A DNA stretch of 64,000 bases from Lysobacterales bacterium (GCA_019634735.1 JAHCAT010000008.1:62001-126000), one strand, 5' to 3'; counted from the stretch's first letter, positions 8,794 to 18,190 are shown. The notes: generated from the sequence alone by a model not told the origin. Numbers and translations: made by a program.

Positions 8794-9193
8794 GACAGGC
8801 CCATGCACCTCGGCAGGTCCTCGCACCTCGACAGGTCCTCGCACCCCGACAGGCCCATGCACCCCGACAGGCCCATGCACCCCGACAGGCCCATGCACCT
8901 CGACAAGCCCACGCACCTCGATAAGCCCATGCACCCCGACAGGCCCCTTGCACCCCGACAGGCCCATGCACCCCGACAGGCCCATGCACCTCGACAAGCC
9001 CATGCACCTCGACAAGCCCATGCACCTCGACAGGCCCATGCACCTCGACAGGTCCTTGCACCTCGACCGGGCCGTGCCTCCCGACGGGTCCTTGCACCTC
9101 GACAGGACCGTGCCTCCCTCCGGGCTCTTGAGCCTCGAAAGGCCCAGGCTTCCCTACAGGCCCGTGCAGCTCGCCAGCCCAGGGCATTTCGAC
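8794..9193. repeat. 18-bp tandem repeat array, about 22 units
   Basis: The unit is close to GACAGGCCCATGCACCTC. It is repeated about 22 times, nearly identical in the middle and increasingly degenerate after about 9063. One unit near 8940 has 19 bases, so no single frame reads through the whole array. On the minus strand it would encode six-residue repeats such as VHGPVG or LSRCMG. Coding capacity seems accidental: there is no start context or flanking domain. Confidence 0.85.
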
Positions 9194-9251
9194 GACCCAC
9201 CGGACCACTGCGTGGCACCCGACTGCCGTGCATTCCGCCGAGACACCTCAA

Positions 9252-9293
9252 TTCTCCCCTCCCCCGCCTGCGGGGGAGGGGCGGGGGAGAGGG
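9252..9293 (-). repeat. inverted copy of palindromic repeat
   Basis: TCTCCCCTCCCCCGCCTGCGG and the rest of the core appear in reverse orientation compared with the copy at 8573. The two copies flank the 18-bp array. Confidence 0.7.
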
Positions 9294-9512
9294 CAGGCCA
9301 GACTTGCCGGGCGGCCGGTCAGGCGCAATGGCAAGTACGCTTGTGCCGGCTATGCGGCTTTTGGCGTCGCGTCGCGTGGCCCGGCCCGGGCGGAGACGAT
9401 CGGTCCGGCTGGCGCCCTCGGCGGAGCGCCGCACGGGCGATTCGCGGAACGAACCGGACAGTCGTTCCTCATCCGATCGCCGTGGCCGCTCGCCGCCCGG
9501 GCCGCGCCGCGG

Positions 9513-10526
9513 TCAGGGCGTGCGGCCGTGGTGGCGGGCGATGGTGGCCTCGTCCAGGCGCAGGAAGCGGGCGGCGTTGTCGTAGAGGATGGCGCGCCGG
9601 GCCGCTTCGTCGAGGTACGGCGCATTCTCGATCGCCTCGATGGCGTGCTCGATGGTGTCGGGCCAGACCATCTGGTCGGAACCGAACATCACCCGGTCGA
9701 CGAAGCCGCCCTCGACGATGCGCTGCAGATAACGATGGAAGTGTGCGCGCGGCAGCCCGTAGGCCAGGATCGCGATGTCCACGTACACCTGGGGGTGGCC
9801 GTAGAGCAGGGTGAGCAGGTCGTCCAGCATCGGGAAGCCGGCGTGCATCACGTAGACGCGCAGGCGCGGGTGCCTGACCAGCACCTCCTCCAGGGCCAGG
9901 ACGCTGCTCATGCGACCGCGGTAGGCGGGCGAGTTCAGGTAGGCGACGCCCGGCGGGCCGACGCCGATGTGGATGCCGACCGGGATGTCCAGCTCCTCGG
10001 CCAGCGCCCAGTAGGGCGCCAGCCGCGCATCGTCGGGCGCCATGCCCACGTACTGCACGGCCACTTCGCCCAGCACCGCCAGCTCGCCGTCGGCATGCAG
10101 GGCGCGCAGGGCCTCGAGGTCGGGCTCGTCGCTGCCCAGGCTGATCAGGGTCACGCCCGGAATCAGGCGGTCCGGCGCCGCTTCGCGCCAGGTCCGCACC
10201 AGCGCGGGCGGACCGCTGACCACGGCGTGGATGTTGCGCCGCTCCAGCACGGCCAGGCTGCGCTGCATCAACTCGTCGGCGTCGGCTGCGGAATGCTCCT
10301 TGCGGGCGCAACCACCCAGCCAGGCACCGAACGACGCGACAAAGGGGCCGGCGGGATCGTGGGCGGGCATCCGCTCGGGGGTCACGCAGATCGGCATCGG
10401 GGCAGGCAGGAATGTCGCCGGATCGAAGGCGTGCAGGTGGACGTCGAGGATCGGCGGCGGTGTTTCCGCCGACAGGCCCGGGGGCACGATGGCCAGGACG
10501 GCGGACAGCAGGACGGAACGGTTCAT
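9513..10526 (-). CDS. secreted amidohydrolase-2 family protein
   Basis: The protein is 337 residues with a signal peptide (MNRSVLLSAVLAIVPPGLSA). The TIM-barrel metal site of the amidohydrolase-2 (ACMSD-like) family is visible: ILDVHLHAFDP (HxH), GIHIGVG, VYVMHAGFPM, and MFGSDQMVWPD with the catalytic aspartate. The substrate cannot be named. An upstream extension to 10610 is open but lacks a signal sequence, so the Met at 10526 is preferred; AGGGAG lies 12 bases before it. The gene stands alone, divergent from the PLD gene. Confidence 0.82.
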   Translation of the reverse strand: MNRSVLLSAVLAIVPPGLSAETPPPILDVHLHAFDPATFLPAPMPICVTPERMPAHDPAGPFVASFGAWLGGCARKEHSAADADELMQRSLAVLERRNIHAVVSGPPALVRTWREAAPDRLIPGVTLISLGSDEPDLEALRALHADGELAVLGEVAVQYVGMAPDDARLAPYWALAEELDIPVGIHIGVGPPGVAYLNSPAYRGRMSSVLALEEVLVRHPRLRVYVMHAGFPMLDDLLTLLYGHPQVYVDIAILAYGLPRAHFHRYLQRIVEGGFVDRVMFGSDQMVWPDTIEHAIEAIENAPYLDEAARRAILYDNAARFLRLDEATIARHHGRTP

Positions 10527-10753
10527 GACGCGGGACTCCCTGGATGGTAACGGGACCGGAAGATCCCGCGTACCATCGCAGTTACGGGAAATCCCGGCCC
10601 GACAGGCCACGGCCTTTCGGCGCAGTCAGGGGCGGGCCGCCCTGGTCGCGTCCAGGTCCTGCGGCGGGCAATGGCAGGGGCCCGCGGGGCGCGCCGAGCG
10701 GCACGGCTGCGGACCCGACACCCCACCCTGGAAAACCGCTCGGACCCTCCCCG

Positions 10754-12316
10754 ATGAAGCTGTTCCGTCGCATCCTGCGCATCGTGCTGTGGCTGCTGGC
10801 CGCCCTGGTGGCGGGCTCGCTGCTGTCGCTGTACGCCTATGGCCGGTTCGCGGAACGGGCGCGCGGCGAGGAAGGCCATGCCCTGGCCCCGGTCGCCGGC
10901 CAGACCGCCATCGACCGCTGGGTCGAGCCGCTGCTGGCGGCGCAGGGCCAGCGCAGCGGCCTGGCCCTGCAGATGGACAACGTCGACGCCTTCGCCGCCC
11001 GGGCGTTGAGCGCACGGGCCGCAGGACGCAGCCTGGACCTGATGTACTACCTGTGGCACGACGACCTGTCCGGCCGCCTGCTGCTGGCCGAGGTGCTGGC
11101 CGCCGCCGACCGCGGCGTCCGCGTGCGCATGCTGCTCGACGACATCAACGCCCACGGCAAGGACGCGGTGCTGCGCGTGCTCGACACCCACCCGCAGGTC
11201 GAGGTGCGGATGTTCAACCCCAGCCGCAACCGCGGCACCGGCATCCGCCGCGCCGTCGAGCTGCTGACCCGCGCGATCAGCCTGAATCGGCGCATGCACA
11301 ACAAGGCCTGGATCGCCGACAACCGCATCGCCCTGGTCGGCGGCCGCAACGTCGGCGACGAATACTTCGACGCCGCCGCCGGCATGAACTTCCTGGACGC
11401 GGACCTGGCCCTGGTCGGACCGGTGGTGGACGACACCTCGGCGATCTTCGACCGCTTCTGGAACAGCGAGATGGTGATCCCGATCGCGGCGCTGGCGAAG
11501 CGGCCGGGCCGCGATCTCGACGACCTCCGCGCCCGCCTGGCGCATGCGGCCGCCAGCGATGGCGGCCGGGCCTTCCTCGACCACGTGGCCACCAGCAACG
11601 GCATCGACGATTCCTTGCGCGGTGCCGGGGGGATCTGCTGGAGCGACCAGGTCGCGGTCGTCTCCGATCCCGCCGACAAGGCCACCGACAACGACCCGGC
11701 CGGCTGGCTGATCACGCCGGTGGTCGCCGCCATCGAGCGGGTGCAGCGCGACCTGCGCCTGATGTCGCCCTATTTCGTGCCCGGCGAGGAGGGCCTGGCC
11801 TGGCTGCTGCGGCTGCGCGAGCGCGGCGTGCGGATCGCGGTGGCGACCAACTCGCTGGCCGCCACCGACGTGGTCGCCGTGCACGGTGGCTATGCGCCCT
11901 ACCGTCCCGCGCTGCTGCGCGCCGGCGTCGAGCTGTACGAGCTGATGGCCACCGGCCCGGTGGATGCCGGCGTGTTCGGCTCCAGCGGCGCCAGCCTGCA
12001 CACCAAGGCGTTCACCGTCGACGACGCCCTGGGTTTCGTCGGTTCGCTCAACTTCGACCCGCGCTCGATCAACCTCAACACCGAAATGGGCGTGCTGTTC
12101 GCCTGCCCGGACCTGGTCGCCGCCCTTCAGACGGCGTTCGACGGCAAGATCGACGCCGAGGCCAGCTACCGCCTGTGGCTGGAGGGCGATTCCCTGCGCT
12201 GGGAGGACCGCCGCAACCAGCCGCCGCGACAGTGGACGCGCGAGCCGGAAGCCTCGGCCTGGCGGCGCGGCCTGGCGCGGGTGGTGTCCTGGCTGCCGAT
12301 CGAATCCCAGCTCTGA
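10754..12316 (+). CDS. phospholipase D family protein, cardiolipin-synthase-like
   Basis: Membrane-anchored PLD-superfamily protein of 520 residues. It has an N-terminal transmembrane segment (residues 7-28) and two HKD motifs: MHNKAWIADNRIALVGGRN and LHTKAFTVDDALGFVGSLNFDPRS. The layout and GGRNVGDEYF after the first motif resemble ClsC-type cardiolipin synthases, which join phosphatidylglycerol with another phospholipid. Some secreted phospholipases share this build, so the exact reaction is inferred. The Met at 10754 immediately precedes the membrane anchor; the open frame from 10544 adds only low-complexity sequence. Confidence 0.87.
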   Translation: MKLFRRILRIVLWLLAALVAGSLLSLYAYGRFAERARGEEGHALAPVAGQTAIDRWVEPLLAAQGQRSGLALQMDNVDAFAARALSARAAGRSLDLMYYLWHDDLSGRLLLAEVLAAADRGVRVRMLLDDINAHGKDAVLRVLDTHPQVEVRMFNPSRNRGTGIRRAVELLTRAISLNRRMHNKAWIADNRIALVGGRNVGDEYFDAAAGMNFLDADLALVGPVVDDTSAIFDRFWNSEMVIPIAALAKRPGRDLDDLRARLAHAAASDGGRAFLDHVATSNGIDDSLRGAGGICWSDQVAVVSDPADKATDNDPAGWLITPVVAAIERVQRDLRLMSPYFVPGEEGLAWLLRLRERGVRIAVATNSLAATDVVAVHGGYAPYRPALLRAGVELYELMATGPVDAGVFGSSGASLHTKAFTVDDALGFVGSLNFDPRSINLNTEMGVLFACPDLVAALQTAFDGKIDAEASYRLWLEGDSLRWEDRRNQPPRQWTREPEASAWRRGLARVVSWLPIESQL

Positions 12317-12340
12317 ACGGGTAGGGGTCGGCGGGCGACC

Positions 12341-13312
12341 TCAGAACTTAACCATCGCCACGAAGGCGCCGAAGTCGTCGTTGGCCGGCTGGCCCTCGTA
12401 CTCGCGGCTGCGCATCACGTGGGTATAGCTCAGGCGCAGGCGCGGCCAATCCAGCACGACACCGGCCTGCAGGTCGCCGACGAACGGCCGCCTGTCGACA
12501 CTGGGGCCGCTGCGGAACGTGTTGCCGTCCAGGAACAGGTTGCGCGCCACCGCGCGTCCCTCGACGCCGGCGAACAGGTACCAGCCGAAATCCTCGCCGG
12601 GCGAGAAGTCGCCGCTGCCCGGCAGACCGGGCTGCACCCGCGGCGGCCCGAAGTCCGCCGGCAGGCGGTTGCCCCAGCGCACGGTGGCGCCGGCATTGCC
12701 ATAGGTGAATACGTTGCCCAGCGCCGCGCCGACGTGCGGCGTCAGGTCGATCGTGGTCGGCCCCAGGTCGGCCGAGGCCAGCGAGCGCCAGCTGCGCAGC
12801 CAGGTCAGCACCAGGCCCGGCTCGTTGCGCAGCTGGCTGTCCCAGCCGCGCGGCGTGTCTGAGCCGATCAGGCGGTGCACGAAGCGCTGGCTCTGCTCGG
12901 CCATCGAGGCCGGTCCGACCACGCCGCCGGTGATACCGACCTGGTCCAGGCGCCGGCCGCTGACCTGGGCCATGGCCACGCTCAGGTACAGCCAGCCGGC
13001 GTAGGGTCGCTCGCCGGCCGGCGGCTCGACCAGGGTGATGTCCGAGGGTGTGAACATGCTGTGGCCCAGCGCCCAGCCCCAGCGGGGACTGCCCTGGTCC
13101 GGAAAGCCGGGCACCGCGCGCGCCAGGCGCACCGCCCACGGCGGCGGCCGGCTGTCCGGGCCGGCCGCCCAGACCATGCGCAGGCCGTTGGTGTAGTGCT
13201 GGTCGGTGTCGGCGAACAGGTCGTTTTCGACGATGAAGCTGAAGGTGCCGGCGCGGGCCGGCGCAACGGCAAGCAGGCCGGCCAGCAGCAGGAGGACAAG
13301 AGCGCGTTTCAT
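12341..13312 (-). CDS. LpxR-like lipid A deacylase (DUF2219)
   Basis: Outer-membrane beta-barrel of 323 residues with signal peptide MKRALVLLLLAGLLAVAPARA. The mature start FSFIVENDLFADTDQHYTNG is the LpxR/DUF2219 signature, with N, D and H residues that form the calcium-dependent active site. GERPYAGWLYLS and the final aromatic FVAMVKF support a barrel. LpxR removes the 3'-acyloxyacyl chain of lipid A. The length matches the family (about 320). The open frame extends to 14071, but that part is antisense-like sequence over ackA. Confidence 0.87.
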   Translation of the reverse strand: MKRALVLLLLAGLLAVAPARAGTFSFIVENDLFADTDQHYTNGLRMVWAAGPDSRPPPWAVRLARAVPGFPDQGSPRWGWALGHSMFTPSDITLVEPPAGERPYAGWLYLSVAMAQVSGRRLDQVGITGGVVGPASMAEQSQRFVHRLIGSDTPRGWDSQLRNEPGLVLTWLRSWRSLASADLGPTTIDLTPHVGAALGNVFTYGNAGATVRWGNRLPADFGPPRVQPGLPGSGDFSPGEDFGWYLFAGVEGRAVARNLFLDGNTFRSGPSVDRRPFVGDLQAGVVLDWPRLRLSYTHVMRSREYEGQPANDDFGAFVAMVKF

Positions 13313-13389
13313 GGGGTCTCGCAGGGTGCGGTCCGGGCGCCATTGTGGCGGCGGACCCGGCGGACTGGGAGCGCGCCGGCTTGCCCGGA

Positions 13390-14583
13390 TCAGCCGGCGG
13401 TCAGCGCGACAAGCGCGTCGCGCGCGGCGATCCATTCCTCGTCTGCCGGCTCGACCGCAACCCGCACGCGGCTGCCCGGCGTGGAGATCACCGGCGCGTT
13501 GGCGGCGTTGGCGGCACTGTCGAGTGCGATGCCGAGGAAGCCGAGGTCCGCGCAGATGCGTTCGCGCAGCGGCGCGCTGTGCTCGCCGATGCCGGCGGTG
13601 AACACCAGCAGATCGAGCCCGCCCAGCACCGCCACCAGGGCGCCGGCCTCGCGCACCACGCGGCGCACGAACAGCGCCAGGGCCAGACGGGCATCCTCGT
13701 CCGTGGCTTCCACCGCCAGCAGGTCGCGCGGATCGGCCGAGCGCCCGGACACGCCGAGCAGGCCGGAGCGGTTGTAGAGCAGGTCGCCGACCTGGGCCAG
13801 GTCGAGCCCTTCGATCTGCATCAGGTAGAGCAGCGCGCCGGGGTCGAGGCTGCCGCAGCGGGTGCCCATCATCAGGCCGTCCAGGGCCGAGAAGCCCATG
13901 GTGGTGGCGACGCTGCGCAGTTCGTGCAAGGCGCACAGGCTGGCACCGCTGCCCAGGTGCGCGACCAGCACCCGCTGCCGGGCCAGGTCGCCGTGGCGCT
14001 CCGGCAGCACGTGCGCCTGCCAGGCATAGGACAGGCCATGGAAACCGTAGCGGCGCAGGCCGCGCGCCCACATCTCCCGCGGCAGCGGCAGCTGTTGCTC
14101 GACGCGCGGCAGGGTGTGGTGGAAGGCGGTGTCGAAGCAGGCCACCTGGGGCAGGCCGGGGCGCCCGTCCAGCCAGCGCTCGATCGCGTCCAGCGCGAAC
14201 GGCTGGTGCAGCGGCGCCAGCGGCACCAGCCGGCGCAGGGTCGCCAGCACCTCCCGATCCACCGCCACCGGGGCCCGGAAGCGGTCGCCGCCGTGCACCA
14301 CCCGGTGCGCCACCAGGCGCAGGCGGCGCGGGTCCAGGCGCGTGTCCAGGCCGGCCCGGATCGCGTCCATCGCGGCGTGGTGGGGGTGGCTGGCAGCCGG
14401 CGCCAGCGGCGTGGGCGCCTCGCCGTCGAACACCAGCCGACCCGACGGCGTGCCGATCCCGATGGCGCGCCCGGACAGCGCCGGCCTGGCGGCGGGGCGG
14501 TCCTGGTCGATCCCGAACAGCGCGAACTTGATGCTGGACGAACCGCTGTTGAGCACCAGCACCTGGTCCGCCGCCGGGCTCAC
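13390..14583 (-). CDS. ackA: acetate kinase
   Basis: Acetate kinase of 397 residues, which interconverts acetate + ATP and acetyl phosphate + ADP. Family motifs are VLVLNSGSSSIKFALF at the N-terminus, HRVVHGGDRF, FDTAFHHTLP, RRYGFHGLSY, VAHLGSGASLCAL and FTAGIGEHSAPLRERIC. It starts with GTG at 14583, which overlaps the stop of the MaoC-Pta gene by four bases (GTGA), so translation is probably coupled. The pair converts acyl-CoA to acyl phosphate to carboxylate plus ATP. An upstream open frame to 14913 is a shadow of the Pta gene. Confidence 0.95.
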   Translation of the reverse strand: MSPAADQVLVLNSGSSSIKFALFGIDQDRPAARPALSGRAIGIGTPSGRLVFDGEAPTPLAPAASHPHHAAMDAIRAGLDTRLDPRRLRLVAHRVVHGGDRFRAPVAVDREVLATLRRLVPLAPLHQPFALDAIERWLDGRPGLPQVACFDTAFHHTLPRVEQQLPLPREMWARGLRRYGFHGLSYAWQAHVLPERHGDLARQRVLVAHLGSGASLCALHELRSVATTMGFSALDGLMMGTRCGSLDPGALLYLMQIEGLDLAQVGDLLYNRSGLLGVSGRSADPRDLLAVEATDEDARLALALFVRRVVREAGALVAVLGGLDLLVFTAGIGEHSAPLRERICADLGFLGIALDSAANAANAPVISTPGSRVRVAVEPADEEWIAARDALVALTAG

Positions 14584-16001
14584 GGCGGTGCGCTCCGGTA
14601 GTGGTGGGCCAGCATCACCGCGATCGCGCACGAGGCCAGTCGGGCATCCGGGCCGTCGGCACGGCTGGTCAGCACCACCGGCACCCGGGCGCCGAGCACG
14701 ATGCCGGCGCTGTCGGCGCCGGCCAGGTACTCGAGCTGCTTGGCCAGCATGTTGCCGCTCTCGAGGTCGGGCACCACCAGGATGTCGGCCTGGCCGGCGA
14801 CCTCGGAGGCGATGCCCTTGATCCGGGCCGCCGCCACCGACACCGCGTTGTCGAAGGCCAGCGGACCGTCGAGCACGGCGCCGGCGATCTGGCCGCGATC
14901 GGCCATCTTGCACAGGGCGGCGGCGTCCAGGGTGGCCGGCATGGTGGCGCTGACGGTCTCCACCGCCGCCAGGATCGCCACCTTCGGCCGCGCCACGCCG
15001 ACCACCTGGGCCAGTTCGATGGCGTTGCGGACGATGTCGGCCTTGTGCGCCAGGGTCGGCGCGATGTTGATCGCCGCGTCGGTGATGATGAACGGCCGCG
15101 GGTAGGCCGGCACCTGCATCAGGAAGCAGTGGCTGGCCCGGCGCTTGGTGCGCAGGCCGGCCTCGGCCGCCAGCACCGCGGCCATCAGCTCGTCGGTGTG
15201 CAGGCTGCCCTTGACCAGCGCCTCGACCTCGCCACGGCCGGCCAGTTCGGCGGCGCGGGCGGCGGCGGCGTGGCTGTGCGGCGCGTCCTCGACCGCAATG
15301 CCGGCCAGGTCCAGGCCTTCGGCAGCCGCAATCGCGGCGATCCGGGTCGCCGGACCGACCAGCACCGGCAGCGCCAGCCCGGCATCGCGGGCCTGGACCG
15401 CGGCGGCCAGGCTGAGCGCGTCGCAGGGATGCACGAAGGCCATGCGGATGGCGCCCAGCGGGCGCGCCAGCAGGTGCAGGCGGTCGATGCTGCTGCCCGA
15501 CGACAACCGCACCTCGGGCAGGGTCGCGCGGGGCCGCTCGATGCGACGGTCCGGGGCCTGCACCTCGAGATCGCCGGTGACGACGCTTGCGCCCTCCTGG
15601 TCCCGGACCGTGCAGGACAGGGTCAGGGACCCGGCACCGGCATCGCGGGCGACCACCTCGATTTCCATGCGCAGGCTGTCGCCGACGCGCGGTGGCCGGT
15701 CGTAGCGCAGGCGCTGCGACAACAGGCGCGCGCCGGGACCGGGCAGCCGGGTGCCGACCAGTGCCGCCAGCAGGCCCGCCGCGAACAGGCCCTGGGCGAC
15801 CGCGGCATGCGGGGGGCAGCTGCCTTCCTGCTCCGGGCAGGGCGCACCGGCATCGCCGGCGAGCACGGCCAGCAGTTGCATGTCCTGGTGGGTGAGGGTG
15901 CGCTGCATGCTGGCGCGGTCGCCCACCGCGATCTCGTCGAAGGTGCGGTTTCGCACCAGGTCGGCAGCGCCCTCGGCGGGCGCCGGACTTGCGTCGCTCA
16001 T
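14580..16001 (-). CDS. MaoC/phosphate acyltransferase fusion
   Basis: Protein of 473 residues with two parts. Residues 15-155 form a MaoC-like hotdog domain ([24 protein letters not shown] ... [19 protein letters not shown]). Residues 165-470 form a phosphate acetyl/butyryltransferase ([22 protein letters not shown] is the family motif). The combination is known as bifunctional enoyl-CoA hydratase/phosphate acetyltransferase. The acyltransferase half passes an acyl group between CoA and phosphate, feeding AckA. The acyl chain used (acetyl, butyryl or hydroxyacyl) cannot be told from the sequence. A phasin gene 0.7 kb away suggests a setting of polyhydroxyalkanoate-linked acyl-CoA metabolism. 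Confidence 0.92.
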   Translation of the reverse strand: MSDASPAPAEGAADLVRNRTFDEIAVGDRASMQRTLTHQDMQLLAVLAGDAGAPCPEQEGSCPPHAAVAQGLFAAGLLAALVGTRLPGPGARLLSQRLRYDRPPRVGDSLRMEIEVVARDAGAGSLTLSCTVRDQEGASVVTGDLEVQAPDRRIERPRATLPEVRLSSGSSIDRLHLLARPLGAIRMAFVHPCDALSLAAAVQARDAGLALPVLVGPATRIAAIAAAEGLDLAGIAVEDAPHSHAAAARAAELAGRGEVEALVKGSLHTDELMAAVLAAEAGLRTKRRASHCFLMQVPAYPRPFIITDAAINIAPTLAHKADIVRNAIELAQVVGVARPKVAILAAVETVSATMPATLDAAALCKMADRGQIAGAVLDGPLAFDNAVSVAAARIKGIASEVAGQADILVVPDLESGNMLAKQLEYLAGADSAGIVLGARVPVVLTSRADGPDARLASCAIAVMLAHHYRSAPP

Positions 16002-16096
16002 CGCTGATCCTTGTCGTGGCGGAGGGCGGCCGCGCTGGTCCCCGGCGGCCTGCCCGAGTTTTAGCAGAACCGGCCGGGGCGGGCAGGACCGGCCGC

Positions 16097-16102
16097 TACA
16101 AT
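16097..16102 (+). promoter_or_regulatory. -10 element of queD, possibly leaderless
   Basis: TACAAT lies six bases before the queD ATG, so transcription would begin at or next to the start codon. There is no clear Shine-Dalgarno sequence. A recognisable -35 is lacking. Confidence 0.4.
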
Positions 16103-16108
16103 CGCGGC

Positions 16109-16465
16109 ATGGACATCTTCAAGGTCTTCACCCTGGAGGCGGCGCACCGCCTGCCGAACGTGCCGCCAGGCCACAAATGCGCCCGCCTGCACGGCCACTC
16201 GTTCCGGGTCGAGGTGCACGTCGCCGGCCCGGTCGGCGCCGATTCCGGCTGGGTGATGGACTTCGCCGACATCAAGGACGCCTTCGCGCCCCTTTACGAC
16301 CAGCTCGACCACCACTACCTCAACGACGTGGAAGGCCTGGACAACCCGACCAGCGAGAACCTGGCGCGCTGGATCTGGGACCGCCTGCGCCCGCGCCTGC
16401 CGGGGTTGGCGCGGATCGTCGTCCACGAGACCTGCACGTCCGGCGCCAGCTACGACGGCGCCTGA
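16109..16465 (+). CDS. queD: 6-carboxytetrahydropterin synthase QueD
   Basis: 6-pyruvoyl-tetrahydropterin synthase-like enzyme of 118 residues. QueD converts 7,8-dihydroneopterin triphosphate to 6-carboxy-5,6,7,8-tetrahydropterin in queuosine biosynthesis. Zinc ligands are visible as AAHRL and LHGHSF, and the catalytic cysteine is in PPGHKCARLHGHS. LDHHYLND and PTSENLARWIW are conserved family motifs, and VHETCTSGASY matches the end. It stands alone; no other queuosine genes are in the window. Confidence 0.94.
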   Translation: MDIFKVFTLEAAHRLPNVPPGHKCARLHGHSFRVEVHVAGPVGADSGWVMDFADIKDAFAPLYDQLDHHYLNDVEGLDNPTSENLARWIWDRLRPRLPGLARIVVHETCTSGASYDGA

Positions 16466-16680
16466 CCGCCCCCTGGGGGGACGGCCCTCCGGCCCCTGTG
16501 CGGCCCGACCCCTGGGTGCCGCCGCGAGCGGAAGACCCAGGGCTGCTGCAACGGTGTCCTTGCCGCCGGCCGGCCCGGTCTCGTCGCCGCTTTGTTGCGG
16601 CGCCACATCCGCCAGGTCGGGCCAAGCCGATGAAAACTAAACGATCGCTGTCTGGCCTGGGATTTTTCGACTGCCCAATG

Positions 16681-16709
16681 TTGCGCTGCACAATAAGCGC
16701 TGCTAAGGT
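16681..16709 (+). promoter_or_regulatory. phasin promoter with PhaR-like dyad
   Basis: TTGCGC (16681-16686), a 17-bp spacer and TAAGGT (16704-16709) form a plausible sigma-70 promoter 34 bases before the phasin start. TTGCGCTGCACAA (16681-16693) is a near-palindrome like sites bound by the polyhydroxyalkanoate repressor PhaR in other proteobacteria. Repression is inferred only. Confidence 0.4.
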
Positions 16710-16742
16710 GGCGTCCATCAGTCACCAACCGCCCCGGAGGGC

Positions 16743-17147
16743 ATGACCATGATCGAGCAGATGAATGCGCAGTGGATGAACCTCGGCAAGCGTTTCGCCG
16801 ACACCGCGATCAAGGCCCACGGCCTGGCCGTCGAGGGCTTCGAGAAGACCCTGAACCTGAACCTGAAGGCCGTCGAGGACCGCGTCGAGGCGACCGTCGG
16901 CTTCATCAACGATGCCACCGCCGCCCGCGATTTCGAGGGCGTCAAGGCGCTGTTCCCGAAGGGCCTGAACCTGGCCAAGGAGTCCGCCGAGAAGTTCGTG
17001 GCCGTCGGCCAGGAGCTGGTCGCCGTGACCCTGAAGACCAACGAGTCGATCGGCGCCCTGTACGCCAACGACGTCCAGCTGGCCACCGAGACCTTCGAGT
17101 CGCAGGCCAAGGACGTGTCGGCCAAGGTCCGCAAGACCGTCAAGTAA
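16743..17147 (+). CDS. phasin family protein
   Basis: Small, largely helical, lysine- and glutamate-rich protein of 134 residues with the phasin-family pattern (AHGLAVEGFEKTLNLNLKAV ... NESIGALYANDVQLATETFE). Phasins coat polyhydroxyalkanoate granules. GGAGG stands four bases before the first of two close ATG codons (16743 and 16749). A strong terminator follows at 17222, so it is a single-gene unit. Lower codon randomness and clean signals suggest high expression. No PHA synthase is in the window. Confidence 0.85.
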   Translation: MTMIEQMNAQWMNLGKRFADTAIKAHGLAVEGFEKTLNLNLKAVEDRVEATVGFINDATAARDFEGVKALFPKGLNLAKESAEKFVAVGQELVAVTLKTNESIGALYANDVQLATETFESQAKDVSAKVRKTVK

Positions 17148-17221
17148 GCACCACAAGACAGACACTCTCCAACATTGGCGCGCGGTCCGGGAACCTCCCT
17201 CCCGGCGGTCGCCGCCCTTTC

Positions 17222-17257
17222 AAGGCCGGTCCGGTCCCCCGGGCCGGCCTTTTCTTT
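17222..17257 (+). terminator. rho-independent terminator after the phasin gene
   Basis: Stem AAGGCCGG / CCGGCCTT followed by TTCTTT; the loop is itself G+C-rich and palindromic. Confidence 0.75.
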
Positions 17258-17359
17258 GGTCGCCGCGCCGGCTGCGCGCCGTCATCGGGCGGCAATCAAC
17301 CGGACATGCGCTCGTGATCAGCGGACGCCACACTGCCCTCCGTCGCGACGGATGGGGCC

Positions 17360-18190
17360 ATGGCCGCGCTGGATGTCCGCACCGTGTTCATCTCCGACCT
17401 GCACCTGGGTACGCCGGGTTGCCAGGCCGACTTCCTGATCGACTTCCTCGCCGCGGTGCGCTGCCGCCAGCTCTACCTGGTCGGCGACATCGTCGACCTC
17501 GATGCCCTGCGGCAACGGCCCTGGTGGCCGGCTTCGCACGCCCGGGTGCTGGCGCGCCTGGTCGAACTGGCGGGCGGCCCGACCCGGGTCACTTACATCC
17601 CTGGCAACCACGATGCGGCGCTGCGCGGCCTGGCGGGCAGCACCCTGGCCGGCATCGAGGTCCGCCTGCACGCCCTGCACCGCACCGCCGACGGCCGTCG
17701 CCTGCGGGTCGCCCACGGCGACGAATTCGACCCGGAGGGCATCGGCCGCACCTGGCTGCTGCGTCTTGGCGATCGCGCCTACCAGGCGCTGGTCTGGGCG
17801 ACGCGGAAGCTGAACGCCCTGCGCCGGCGTGCCGGCAGGCCCTGGCTGCCGCTGTCGGTGATGGCGAAGTCGCGGATCGGCCGGGCGCTGGCCTACATCG
17901 CCCGCTACGAGTCGCTGGTGCTCGATCGCGCCCGGCGCGACCGGCTGGATGGCCATGTCTGCGGCCACATCCACATGGGTGCCGCGCGTTGCGAGGATGG
18001 CCTGCTGTACCTCAACGACGGCGACTGGGTGGAGCATTGCACCGCCCTGGTCGAACACCACGACGGCACCCTGGAGCTGCTGCACTGGGGCGACCGTCGC
18101 ACCAGCCTGGCGCGGATTCCGCCGCGCAGCCGCGAGACCCCCGGCGACGTTCCGGCCTGGCCGGCGGCGGACGGGCTGGGCATCCGCTGA
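17360..18190 (+). CDS. LpxH-like metallophosphoesterase
   Basis: Calcineurin-like phosphoesterase of 276 residues. Metal-binding motifs appear in order: FISDLHLG (residues 10-17), LVGDIVD, IPGNHDAALR, VAHGDEFD and CGHIHMGA. This is the UDP-2,3-diacylglucosamine diphosphatase-like subgroup (LpxH2 style), longer than E. coli LpxH. If correct, it cleaves UDP-2,3-diacylglucosamine to lipid X and UMP in lipid A synthesis. A role on a related UDP-sugar lipid is possible. The last 30 residues are proline- and arginine-rich and not conserved-looking. Confidence 0.8.
   Translation: MAALDVRTVFISDLHLGTPGCQADFLIDFLAAVRCRQLYLVGDIVDLDALRQRPWWPASHARVLARLVELAGGPTRVTYIPGNHDAALRGLAGSTLAGIEVRLHALHRTADGRRLRVAHGDEFDPEGIGRTWLLRLGDRAYQALVWATRKLNALRRRAGRPWLPLSVMAKSRIGRALAYIARYESLVLDRARRDRLDGHVCGHIHMGAARCEDGLLYLNDGDWVEHCTALVEHHDGTLELLHWGDRRTSLARIPPRSRETPGDVPAWPAADGLGIR

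Larger units (their letters stand above)
8416..9512. other. gene-free stretch carrying repeats
   Basis: No convincing gene was found. The stretch holds two palindromic repeats (8573-8625 and 9252-9293) in opposite orientation and, between them, an 18-bp tandem array. Open frames on both strands reflect G+C content and the period being a multiple of three. Confidence 0.7.

Noticed and set aside
8761-9039. Repeat protein encoded by the 18-bp array
   Set aside because: Frame broken by a 19-bp unit; no signal, anchor or non-repeat domain.
5786-9208. An 1140-codon minus-strand frame over acnD and the 18-bp array
   Set aside because: Out of frame with acnD; the part in the array is repeat-driven.
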